Made by a program: the position numbers and the translations under genes. The notes below the pieces were generated by a model. The model did no database searches. It was not told the DNA's origin and saw only the letters and a list, made by a program, of their open reading frames with translations. 64,000 nt of DNA, from positions 25,871,939-25,935,938 of the forward strand of contig NC_063257.1 in NCBI RefSeq assembly GCF_019578655.1, written 5' to 3'. Every line of letters begins with the position of its first letter. Position 1 is the first letter of the stretch. Of the stretch, positions 34,533-45,720 are shown piece by piece. Source of the DNA: Ricinus communis. Lineage: Eukaryota > Streptophyta > Magnoliopsida > Malpighiales > Euphorbiaceae.

Positions 34533-35612
34533 TAGGTATGCCCACATGATTCTTTCCTTATTTTTGTTATTCTAGCTCAGAAAATTTAGGATTGCGAGAG
34601 TTGTTAACCAGTCAATTCCTTTTTGTCCAGTATGATGGTTTGATTTTACTTAGGGAGCATAAACACCACTATTGAGAAAAAGAGCATGGAAGCAGCAATT
34701 GTAGGCACCGATCCAATACTTGGACGAATGCGAAGAAAGAATATTAGTTGATCCGGTGTTGATTTCATTCTCCAAATTATCATAGATAAATGTTATAGAG
34801 GAAAGAAGAACAACGAGAATCAAGACACGCCCCAATATTCTGATGACACAAGGATTGGCATAAGGAATTATTGAAAAGTAATTGACAAGTTTGACCAACA
34901 ACATTAGGCTAACTTGATTATCTAGCAAGATGAGACGCAAATCCACATGCGTAAAGTAGAAATCATGTTGCTTTTGATTAATCCAAGTGAGAATGCACAT
35001 GTTACAATGTTTGGGATGCATATACTGATGTAATTTGGGCCGAAGTGTTATTAGATATGCGCATCAAATTATTCCTTGATATCGTTAAGTTGGATCATAA
35101 AATTTGGGTCTATGAGAGTTATTGACCAATCAACTCCTTTTTGGTTCTTGATTTGACTAGAGTTTATTCATCATTCTTTATTTATTCATTCATATTTAGC
35201 TTCTAGTTTCTTCTTCTTATGGAATAAGGGCTTACGCACTATAAAAATCGCATGCAACTGAATACTTAAGCCTAGTGAGCCTATTATTTTACTTTTCTAC
35301 CTTTTGAAAAATCAAGTTATGGTTTCTTTTAAGAACTTTTGTAGAATTATCAAGACTCGTGCTAGCGAACATAGACTTATCACTCATATCCTTCCTTTCT
35401 TTTATGTTCTTTGTATACCCTTTTGTTTAAAACAATTCGATTTGATCCTCTCGATTAGCCATATAAAAGAGAATAAAGCACTTATGATTTCTTTCCTTAT
35501 CGAGACCAAATCCTACATATGTTCTTATTTTGTTCGTTTCTTTTGTGCCACTCTTTCTAATCTATGTCTAGTTTGATGTTTTAGTTTTATTTAGTGAGCA
35601 TACATGAGTGTT
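34533..35612 (+). repeat. ~1-kb satellite array, segment 7
   Basis: Forward units with phase markers at 34633 and 35575, a spacing of 942. It ends in GAGCATACATGAGTGTTGA where a family-A LTR fragment begins. Confidence 0.85.
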
Positions 35613-36296
35613 GAACTAAGTTTGTAAAATACCAAGCCTTCACTTGATAAATTCACCAAAGTTCATAAAGAGCAAAAGAGGAGAATTAACTCGAAAATAA
35701 CAACTCCTTTTACATAGCTTATATAGGCCTTAAAAAACTTAGTTCTATAATGATAAGGAAACAAATAATAATAAAACTAGGAATAGAACTCCTAAACTAA
35801 AAGGATAACTTAAAACAAGACTCCTAACTATTAAAAGACTTCTTTAAACAAATAAAAACTACTAAAATTCGTCCAACCGAAGCCCATATAATAAACATGA
35901 CAATTAGGCTTAAATAACATGTGATATGCGGCCCATTCTTGAGTATTGGACTCCAAATAGCTTGACTTGTTTATTTTAGACTTATCTTGACTTGTTCATG
36001 CCTCCATATGTTAGATTAAGTTGATAAGAGTATCTTGAGGCCCATTGTTTTGTTTAAGCCCAATCTCACTTGGACTTTGAATCTGACTAGGATTCCTAGT
36101 TGGATTAGGATTTCTAGTGGAAATAAGATTCCTTTTGTCGCCTGAACTCCTAATTTCATCAGGACTCCTTGCTGGATTAGGATTCCTAGTGGAATTAGTA
36201 TTTCTTGTTAAAGTAGGATTCCTTGAGCAAGTAGGATTTCCATCATTAGGATTCCTTATTGAAGTAGGATTCCTTATGCTATATTGGTTCTTATCA
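35613..36296 (-). repeat. Truncated LTR, family A
   Basis: On the minus strand it starts TGATAAGAACCAATATAGC at 36296. It is open for about 90 codons through the six-residue repeats, then IQSPSEIG, like the copy at 34111. The last 200 or so bases of the LTR are missing, together with about 25 bases of the satellite flank, so no target duplication remains. Confidence 0.8.
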
Positions 36297-36611
36297 ATAA
36301 GCACCGATCTAATGCTTGTACAAGCGTGAAGAAAGACAATTAGTTGATCGAGTATTAGTATTATTCTTCTAATGACCATGGATGAATCTTTTATAGGAAA
36401 GAAGGAACAACAGTAGTTGAGGCACACACAAATATTATGGTTCAAGATTTGCACCATTAGGATCTCCATCATTTTTTATTACTCTAGGCCCAATGATTGT
36501 TGATAATACAAGGATTGGCATAAGGAATCATCGGAACGCAATTGACAAGCTTGACCGGTAGCCTTGGGGCTTAGCTTCATAATCAAGTAGGGTGAGATGT
36601 AAATCCACACT
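36297..36611 (+). repeat. ~1-kb satellite array, segment 8
   Basis: Part of a forward unit from ATAAGCACCGATC to AAATCCACACTCGTAC, before a family-C LTR fragment. Confidence 0.8.
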
Positions 36612-36866
36612 CGTACACTCCAAAAGAAGATGATCAATCTACTTGAATATTTCTTAAGCTTGCATTCTACATAAGAACACAAAGACAAAAGCAAAACAAC
36701 TTTTAGGTTTAACAACCAATTATCATTCAAATTCAACTTAATTCTATGCATTAAAATTTGTACTAGCCTTATATAGGCCTTAACGAATAAGGATTTACAT
36801 CCTATCAAGGATAAAAGTAACCTTCCCAAGTAAAAGAAATAACTAAAACAAAGTCCTAATTAGGTT
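36612..36866 (-). repeat. LTR fragment, family C
   Basis: Reverse complement of the same part of the family-C LTR as at 26331-26553 (AAAAGAAGATGATCAATCTAC to the AAAGTAACC region), and at a similar place in the satellite unit, after AAATCCACAC. Both copies may descend from one insertion that was then duplicated with the array. Confidence 0.7.
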
Positions 36867-37004
36867 AAAGTACTTATCACTCATACACTCATATTCTTCC
36901 TTTCTTTTGTGTTCTTTGTCTACCCTTGTGATTAAATCAACTCGATTTGATCCTTAAGCTTAGTCATATGGAATAGAACAAAGAACTTGTGATTTCTTTC
37001 CTTA
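36867..37004 (+). repeat. ~1-kb satellite array, segment 9
   Basis: A short piece of forward unit, from ACTTATCACTCATAC to TTTCTTTCCTTAATG. Confidence 0.75.
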
Positions 37005-37346
37005 ATGAATTTATCAATATGAATATCGAGAGTGGATGGTTGACCGCCACCCCTCCCCCCTTATCTTGGAGTGGTCTTTCTTTCTTTTCAAGTAATGTAG
37101 CTGAGCAAACCTTTTCAGAAATGGTTAGGAATGTCATATCACAATTACTCCCTTATGAGTAAGATCTGTTCGATATGCAAGTGGCCTATGGAATCATATC
37201 AATTTCTAAAGAGGTTTTGGAAATGAGAGCTGTTGAGAGGTTCCATATTACCAAGACATGCACGACCTCATAAAAGAATGAGAGCTGTTGAGAGGTTCCA
37301 TATTACCGAGCCAGCAAAAGCAAACCTGAGAGTTTAGCGGCACGAG
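37005..37346. other. Unidentified non-satellite insert with a 31-bp direct repeat
   Basis: About 340 bases unlike the array or any other repeat here, less AT-rich than the surroundings, with CCGCCACCCCTCCCCCC near 37050. A 31-base sequence beginning AATGAGAGCTGTTGAGAGG occurs at 37222-37252 and 37277-37307 without visible change. No long frame or LTR end is seen. An organelle-derived or gene-derived piece is possible. Confidence 0.55.
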
Positions 37347-38613
37347 ATCAAAATCCTATATATGTTCTTATTTTATTCATATCTTTTGTGCCTCTTTTTC
37401 TAACCTCTGACTAGTATGATGGTTTGGTTTTATTTGGGGAGCATAAATACGAGAGTTGAGTGAAAGCGCGTGGAAGCAACAATCATATGCAGTGATCCAA
37501 TGCTTAGACAAATGCGAAGAAAGAAGATTAGTTAATCGTGTATTGATATCATTCTTCAAATGATCGCAAATGAATCTTCTAGAGGAAAGAGGGAACAATA
37601 AGAATCGAGGCATGCCCAATATTCCAATTCAGGATTTGTACCATTGGAATCTCTGTCATTCCTTATTCCTCTAAGCACGAAGACATTTGATGACACAAGG
37701 ATTGGCGTAAGGAATCATGGGAACTCAATTGACAAGCTTGACTGGTGGCATTGGGGCTTAATTGATGACCAAGCAAGAAGAGACGTAAATCCACTCGCAT
37801 AAGGGAGAAATCATGTTATTTTTTTATTAATTCAAGCGTAATACAAGCGGCAATGCGAGTATTTTGATGTTTGTGACGCATATAATGAAGTAATTTGGGT
37901 CAGAGTATTATTAGAAAGGCCCACACGAATTTCCCTTTTTTTTGTTAAGTTGGCTGATAGACTTTGGGACTATAAGAGTTGTTGACCAGTCAGCTACTCT
38001 CTCGTACTACAAAACTCGCATGCAACTAAATACTTGAGGGTAGTGAGCATATTATTTGAGTTTTCTACCTTGCAAAAAATCAAGATATAGGTTCTTTCAG
38101 TAACTTTGCTGACTTATCAAGACTCATTCTAGCGAACATAGACTTATCGCTAACGTCCTTCCTTTCTTTTATGTTCTTTGCCGACCCTTGCGTTTAAGTC
38201 AATTCGATTTGATTATTTCGCTTAGCCGTATGGAAGAGAGTAAAGAACTTGTGGTTTCTTTCCTTATAAGATAAGAAATTCCACCTATGTTCTCATTTGG
38301 TTCGCTTCTATTTTCTACTCTATCTAGTTTGATGGTTTGGTTTCATTTGGTGAGCATAAATACGAGTGTTAATTGAAAGTGCATGGAAGTGGCAATCATA
38401 GGCACCGAAATAGTGCTTGGACAAATGTAAAGGAAGAAACTAGTTTATCGAGTATTGATATCATTCTCAGAATGAGTGCGGAAAAATCTTTTGGAGGAAA
38501 GAGTTAACGCAGAGGATCGAGGCATGCCCCAATATTCCAAATCAGGATTTGCACCATTGGAATCTCCATCGTTCCATGTTCCTTTAGGTACGAGGACTCC
38601 TGGTGACAGAAGG
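37347..38613 (+). repeat. ~1-kb satellite array, segment 10
   Basis: Forward units with phase markers at 37419 and 38330, spacing 911. It ends GGTGACAGAAGG at the LTR end of the next element. Confidence 0.85.
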
Positions 38614-39324
38614 TGATATGACCCTAGACAATCTATTGAATAGAACCAATATCAATCTATTTTAAAGATCTATCAAGAACAAGATAAAAGATATGCAACT
38701 AAGAATTCACAACAATCTATTAAAGAAACCCTTAGTGATCAATGAACAATCAGCAAAGTTGCAATGTTCAAAATAATAAGTATTTGCAAGAACTTACAAA
38801 GAGAAAACTCTCAAGCATCAAATTGTAATCAAAGTTAAAGTCTTACAAGATTATAACCTTTAAGTATTTATAGTGAATACTTAGAGTTTAAACAAATTAA
38901 TGAATGTTGTGCCGAATGCAAGGGGTGGCCCAGACTTAAAATTAATCTATTAAACATAACTAGAGGCCCAAACTAAAGAAGTAATGAAAAAGGCCCAAAG
39001 AAATAGAGTTTTAAAGTAACAAAGCACTCAAGGGCTAAAATACATAAGAAGTTAAATAAGGAGTAATTTTGGTGCAAAGGGAAAGTAATAAGGAGTCAAG
39101 CTTTTAAAAGCCCATTCTCATTAACTTGATTAATCAAGACACAATCTAGCCCATTGGGCTTGTTTCAGGCTTGTTCTTCTATAATGTGAGTTGTCACCAA
39201 GGCTAGAGAAAATAAGGTCATTGCATCCTTAATCTTCTTGGCTCCTGCTCTTATGTTTGGACCACTCCCCATATATACAGGATCTTGCTCAGATGGGTTT
39301 GTAGGAGCACTATGATTTCCATCA
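38614..39324 (-). repeat. 3' LTR, family F
   Basis: On the minus strand it starts TGATGGAAATCATAGTGC after the purine tract GAGAAAGGAAGGAA and ends CTAGGGTCATATCA, 711 bases. As in families A, B, C and E, the pol frame runs into the LTR and encodes a tail, here with SGPNIRAGAKKIKDAM, stopping near 39165. Confidence 0.8.
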
Positions 39325-41450
39325 TTCCTTCCTTTCTCAAGTGAATTTGTCCTTGAATTAGCACCTTTAAAATTAAAAGGAGATAAATTAGAAACATTAA
39401 AGGTTGCACTAATATTATACTTTCTTTGAAGGTCAAGTTTGTAAGCATTATTGCTAATCTTAGCAACCACTTGGAAGGGTCCATCTCCTCTTGCTTGCAA
39501 CTTAGAACGCCTTTGAAGAGGAAACCTCTCCTTGTGCATATGCAACCACACTCTATCACCAAGCTCAAACACAACTTGTTTTTTTATCTTTGTTGTGATA
39601 ATGCATGGCTTGCTCATTTCTCTTCTCAATTTGTTGCTTTAACTTGTCGTGAAGTTGTCTAACATATTCAGCCTTCTTGGAACCATCCAAGTTAGCACTC
39701 TCTTATAATGGCAAAGGTAATAAATCCAAGGGAGTTAATGGATTACAACCATAAACAACTTCAAAAGGGCTATAATGAGTACATGAATGCACACTCCTGT
39801 TATATGCAAATTCTACATGAGGTAAGCAATCTTCCCAAGATTTGATCTTCTTTTTTATAATAGCACGCAATAATTATCCTAAAGCCCTATTAACCACTTT
39901 GATTTAGCCATCCATTTGAGGGTGACAAATAGTAGAAAATAACAATTTAGTACCTAACTTAGTCCATAACGTCTTCCAAAAATAGGACAAATATTTTGCA
40001 TCCCTATCACTAACAATAGTCTTAGGCATGCCATGCAAACATACTACTTCTTTAAGGAATAAATCAGTAATATGTGATGCATCATCAGCTTTATAACATG
40101 CAATAAAGTGTGCCATTTTACTAAATCTATCTACCACCATATAAATACTATCATTTCCATGCCTACACCTTGGCAACCCTAAGATAAAATCCATAGAAAC
40201 ATCAATCCAAGGTGAAATAGAAATAGGCAATGACATAAAATCCATGGGGCTTGCTTTTAGACTTAGCAAGTAAACAACAAACAACACAGTTGGCATAATA
40301 TTTCTCAACATCAACACGCATTTTCAACCAATAAAAGTGCTTATGCAACATATCTAAAGTCTTAGAAACACCAAAATGCCCCATCAATCCTCCCTCATGT
40401 GATTCTTTTAAAAATAATTTACGCATAGAATAATTAGGCACACATAATCGATTATCCTTAAACAAGTAGCCATCATTCCTATAGTATTTATCAAAAGCTC
40501 CATGCTCGCATGCATCATATACACTTCCAAAATCAGGATCATAAAGATAATGTTCTTTAAGCAATTCAAATCCAATCAATTTAGAATGAAGTGTGTTAAT
40601 CAAGGCATACCTCCTAGAGAGTGCATCAGCCACCACATTATCTTTACCCTGCTTATATTTGATCACATGGAAAAGTCTCTATAAATGAACTCCAAGTTGC
40701 ATGCCTTTTATTCAACTTATTTTGACCCTTCAAATGGTTTAAGTTCTCATGATCAGTATGAATTATGAACTCCTTTGGCAATAAATAATGCTGCCATGTC
40801 TCAAACGCCCGTACCAATGCAAACATCTCCTTATCATAAGTGGAATAGTATAAGCTTGCACCACTAAGCTTTTCACTAAAATAGGCAATTGGCCTACCCT
40901 CTTGCATCAATACAGCTCCAATTCCAACAGTAGAAGCATCACATTCAATCTTAAAAGTACAATCAAAATTAGGAAAAGCAAGTAAAGGAGCATAAATCAA
41001 TTTATCTTGTGCCTCTCCCTATTTAAAACCTACATGCCGCTTAATAGGGTGGTAAGGGTAGAAAAATTCCTAAAAGAATGCCTATATAAGCTAGCTAGGC
41101 CATGAAAAGATCTCACCTCACTCACACTCTTAGGTATTGGCCAAAAAGCAATAGCCTCTACTTTTTCTTTATCTACTCGATCCTATTAGCACTAATAACA
41201 AATCCAAGAAAAACTACCTTAGGAGTGCAAAAGTCACACTTGCCAAGATTAACATAAAGTTTTTCTCTTCGCAAGACATCAAATAAAGTCCTAAGATACT
41301 CTAAATGCTCATGCATGGAATTGCTATAGACTAATATGTCATCAAAATACACAACAATAAACTTGCCGATAAAAGGACGTAAAACATGGTTCATATGTCT
41401 CATAAAGGTACTAGCGGCATTAGTTAGCATAAAAGGCATCAATAAGGGAG
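39325..41450 (-). pseudogene. Decayed Ty3/gypsy pol (RT end, RNase H, integrase), family F
   Basis: Minus-strand order: RT C-terminal part at 41442-41173 (MPFMLTNAASTFMRHMNHVL, VVYFDDILVYS). RNase H follows at 41000-40640 ([41 protein letters not shown]). The integrase zinc-binding region is at 40440-40250 ([13 protein letters not shown]). The core is at 40230-39780 ([23 protein letters not shown]). The C-terminus with DGPFQVVAKISNNAYKLDL and SATFNVSNLSPF ends at the LTR. Frames break near 41150, 40650 and 39900. Gag, protease and most of RT are lost at 41450, where a family-B LTR fragment begins. It is better preserved than the family-E pol. Confidence 0.87.
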
Positions 41451-41917
41451 TTTGTGACTAATTAGCTCTAGAAAAGATGGCCCATGCATGTGACTTAAAG
41501 AAACTAGGGTTTCTTACTCCTAATGGGCGGCTATATAATATTTTAGGAGTATTAGGACTTTATTATTAGTTATCATTTTTAGTTAGGATGTTTATCTCTA
41601 TCTTATTATGAATTTTCAAGTTCATTGATTGATTGATGATTAATATATTTTGTGAGTTTATACTTTATTCTTAGTTCTTGTTTAGAGCTAAATCGAACTT
41701 ATCAAGCAATTCATTATTTGTGGCGTTCAAATTTGACTTATCAATTTAGAATCCATACTAAATTGTGGCGTCTTCTACCTCTAATACCTTAGATTTGATA
41801 GTTTAATATACTTGAAGGGTCTAAGGTTTCCATTAGTCTGGTTATAAACAGATCTTGGGCAATGAAATCAAACTATTATACGGATTTAATCCTTTGATAT
41901 AGGTTAGGTTCATATCA
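41451..41917 (+). repeat. Truncated LTR, family B
   Basis: The 3' part of the family-B LTR (GACTTAAAGAAACTAGGGTTTC to TAGGTTCATATCA), forward, matching the reverse complement of 19908-20400. Satellite sequence follows directly at CAACTGCTCTC. No primer site follows. Confidence 0.8.
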
Positions 41918-42945
41918 CAACTGCTCTCTAGTTCTTGATTTGATTTTAGTTTATTCATCTTTCTTTATTTTTTTACTCATATTTAGCTTCTAGTTTCTTC
42001 TTCTTATGGAATGAGGGCTTTCACACTGTGAAAACTGCATGCAATCAAATATTTGAGGCTAGTGAGCATATTATTTAAGTTTTCTACCTTACAAAAAATT
42101 AAGTTACAGGTTCTTTTAAGAACTTTACGGACTTATGAAGACCCGCACTAGCGAACCTAGACTTATTACTCACGTCCTTCGTTTCTTTTGTGTTCTTTGT
42201 CTATCCTTGCATTTAAATTAATTCAATTTGATCCTTATGCCTAGCCATGGAAGAGAATAAAGAAGCTTAGCCATGGAAGAGAATAAAGAACTTGTGATTT
42301 CTCTCCTTATCGGATATGGAATCCTACCTATGTTCTCATTTGTTCTTTTGTTTTGTTTGTCTTTTTCTAATCGATGTCTTATATGATGGTTTGGTTTTAT
42401 TTGGTGAGCATAAATAGGAGTGTTGAGTTAAATCACATGGAAGCGACAATTATAGGCATTGATCCAATGCTTGGAGAAATACAATGAAAGAAAATTAGTT
42501 GATCGAGTATTGATATCATTCTTCAAATGATTGCAAATAATTCTTTTGAAGGAAAGAGGGAATGCCGAGAATCGATTCATGATTTGCACCAATGGGATCT
42601 CCATCATTCCTTATTCCTCTAGGCACGAGGACTTTTGATGACACAAGGATTGGCAAAAGGAATCATGCGAATGCAATTAGAAAGCCTAACTTTTAGCGTT
42701 GGGGATTGGCTTGATGATCAAGCAAGACGAGATGTAAATCCACGTGTTTAATGGAGAAATCATGTTATTTTCAATAAATCCAAGCGTAATACAATTGGAA
42801 ATATGAGCATTATGATGTTTGAGACACATATAATGAATAATCTAGGTCGGAGTGTTATTAGGTAGGTCCACACAAATCTTCTCTCATTTTTGTTAAGCTG
42901 GCTCATAAAATTTAAGACTACGAGAGTGGTTAACCAGTCCTTATA
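41918..42945 (+). repeat. ~1-kb satellite array, segment 11
   Basis: About one forward unit with the phase marker at 42386. A 26-base duplication (TTAGCCATGGAAGAGAATAAAGAA) lies at about 42240-42291. It ends at GAGAGTGGTTAACCAGTC, where polarity reverses. Confidence 0.83.
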
Positions 42946-43795
42946 GTAATCCTTATGTCATTAGGAGTACTCATGGCTTGAGGAACAAGGAATGATGGAG
43001 ATCCCAAATTTTATGAACCAATATAACAGAAACAAAGGAGAATTCATATGGGCCTACCTAATGACACTCCAAATCAAATTACTTAATTATATGTATCCCA
43101 AAGATAAAAAATCTCGCAATCCTTATTATATTATGCTTGGATCCATTGATAACATTATGATTTCTCCTTTAGACAAGTGGATTTACATCTTGTCCTACTT
43201 GATCTAAAAGCTAAGCCGCAATTGCCACTAGTCAAGTTTATCAATTGCATTTCCATGATTCCTTATGCCAATCCCTGTTTCATCATGTGTCGTCGTGCTT
43301 AGAGGAATAAGGAATGATGGAGATCCTAATGGTGCAAATCCTGAATCAGAATATTTGTTCGTGACTTGATTCTCATTGTTCCTTCTTTCCTCTAAAAGAT
43401 TCATCTATGATCATTCGGAGAATGATATCAACACTCGATCAACTAATTTTCTTTCTTTATATTCCTCTAAATATTGGATTGGTGCCTATGATTGCCGCTT
43501 CCACGCACTTTCACTCCACACTCGTGTTTAAGCTCCCCATATAAAACCAAACCAACATATTAAATAGAGATTAGAAAGAGAGACACAAAAGAAATAAACA
43601 AAAAGAGAATATAGGTAGGATTTCATATCCAATAAGGAAAAAATCATAAGTTCTTTATTCTATTCCATATGGCTAAGAGTAAGGATCAAATTGAATTGAT
43701 TTAAACACAAGCGTAGATAAAGAACACAAGAGAAAGGAAGGACATGAGGGATAAGTCTATGCTCGCTAGCGCGAGTGTTGATAAGTGATATGAAC
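42946..43795 (-). repeat. ~1-kb satellite array, segment 12, reversed polarity
   Basis: Reverse-complement unit with the inverted phase marker at about 43540, ending GAGTGTTGATAAG before a family-A LTR fragment. Confidence 0.82.
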
Positions 43796-44127
43796 GTGGC
43801 TAACTTGTGCCAAACCTGTATTCAATGTTGATGTCTGCACCAAGGATCATTCACCTAATCAAGCAAAGGAACTCTAACTCCCAATAAGACCCTTAAATAA
43901 CTTGTACTTAAAAACCTTAATTATAAAGAATTAAAGGCTGTTTAACATAAATAAAAGTTTAGAAGAAACTAAGTTTGTAAAACACCAAGCCTTCACTTGA
44001 TAAATTCACCAAGTTCAAAAAGAAAAAAAGAAGAGAATTAACTCCAAAATAATCAATATCCAACAACTCCCTTTACATAGAAATTTATACTAGCTTAAAG
44101 AAACCTAATTCTATAATGATAAGGAAC
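43796..44127 (-). repeat. Truncated LTR, family A
   Basis: On the minus strand it ends CCACGTTCATATCA at 43796; the 5' two thirds, including the 18-base repeats, are missing after about 44127. Confidence 0.78.
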
Positions 44128-44976
44128 CAAATTTTATGAGCCAACTTAATGAAAACAAGGGAAATTCGCGTTGGGCTACCTAATAACCCTCCCATCTAAA
44201 GTACTTCATTATATGCATCCCAAACATCAAAATGCTCGCATTCCCACTTGTATTACACTTAGATTTATTGAAAACAACATGATTTCTCCCTTAAGCGTGT
44301 GGATTTACGTCTCGCCTACTTGATTATCAATCGAAGCCCTAATGCCACCGGTAAAATTGTTAATTGCATTCCCATGATTCCTTATACCAATCCTTGTGTC
44401 ATTAAGAGTCCTCGTGCCAAGAGAAATAAGGAATGATGAAGATCCCAATAGTGCAAATCCTGAATCAGGATATTTGAGCATGCCTCGATTCTCAGCATTC
44501 CTCTTTTCTCTAAAAGATTCATCTATGATCAGTACTGGATCAACTAAATTTCTTTTATCACATTTGTCCAAGCATTGGATCGATGCTTATGATTTTTGCT
44601 TCCATGCCCTTTAACTCAGCACTCCTGTTTATGCTTGCCAAATAAAACCAAACCATCATACAAGACATAAAATAAAAGAGAGGACTAAATGAAACGAACA
44701 AATGAGAACATAGTTTGGATTTCGTATCCGATAAGGAAAGAAATCACAAGTTCTTTATTCTCTTCCATGCCTACATGTAAGGATAAAATAGAATTGATGT
44801 AAACACAAGGGTAGACAAAGAACACAAAGAAAGGAAGGACATAAGCAATAAGTCTAGCTTCTCAAGTATGGGTCTTCATAAGTCCGCAAAGTTCTTGAAA
44901 GAACCTGTAAAGAAAGATGAATAAACTAAAGTCAAATCAAGAACTAGAGAAAGTTGACTGGTCAACATCTTTCTTT
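44128..44976 (-). repeat. ~1-kb satellite array, segment 13, reversed polarity
   Basis: Starts CAAATTTTATGAGCCAAC; inverted phase marker at about 44640. It ends GTTGACTGGTCAAC, a perfect-arm palindrome of the unit, where polarity flips back. Confidence 0.82.
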
Positions 44977-45720
44977 GTAGAGAATTAAGTTACATGTTCT
45001 TCAAGAACTTTGCAAACTTATGAAGACACGCACTAGCGAACCTAGACTTATTACTCATGTTATTCCTTTCTTTTTTTTCTTTGTCGACCTTTATGTTTAA
45101 ATCAATTCTATTTGATCATTACGTTTAGCCATGGAAGAGAATAAAGAACTTGTGTTTTCTTTCCCTATCAGATCTTAAATCCTATGTATGTTCTCCTTTT
45201 TTCTTTTCTTTTATTCATCTCTTTCTAATCTATGTCTTGTATGATGGTTTGGTTTTATTTGGTGAGCATAAATAGCAGCTTTGAGTTAAAGCATGTTAAA
45301 GCGATAATTATAGGCACTGATCCAATGCTTGGAAAAATGCGAAGGAAGAAAATTAGTTGATCAAGTATTGATATCATTCTTAGAATGATCGCGGACGAAT
45401 CTTTTAGAGGAAAGAGAGAACGCCGAGAATCGAGGGACGCCCAAATATTCTGATTTAGGATTTGCACCGTAGGAATCTCCATCATTTCTTGTTTCTCTAT
45501 ACATGAGGACTCCTGATGACATAAGGATTGGCATAAGGAGTCATAAGAATGTAATTAACAAGCTTGATTGGTGGCATTGGGGATTAGCTTGATGATCATG
45601 TATGATAAGACATAAATTCACGCACATAAGGAAGAAATCATGTTGCTTTCAATAAATCCAAGCGTAATATAAGCGAGAATGTGATGTTTTGATGTTTGGG
45701 ACGCATATAATGAAGTAATT
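44977..45720 (+). repeat. ~1-kb satellite array, segment 14 (right end)
   Basis: Forward unit with the phase marker at 45243. The array ends at AATGAAGTAATTT near 45720, where transposase-like sequence begins. Confidence 0.83.

Noticed and set aside
36011..36472. A 153-codon minus-strand frame rich in RNP repeats, resembling a low-complexity protein gene
   Set aside because: It is the family-A LTR repeat array read into adjoining satellite sequence, not a separate gene; the start lies in the satellite and the frame crosses the LTR boundary.
37325..37350. GCGGCACGAG, resembling a cDNA cloning adaptor (vector contamination)
   Set aside because: Only about ten bases match and no vector sequence follows; chance is sufficient.
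20705..45720. Possible rDNA intergenic spacer or tandem gene cluster
   Set aside because: No rRNA or tRNA sequence is recognisable, and the frames are short and broken in most units.
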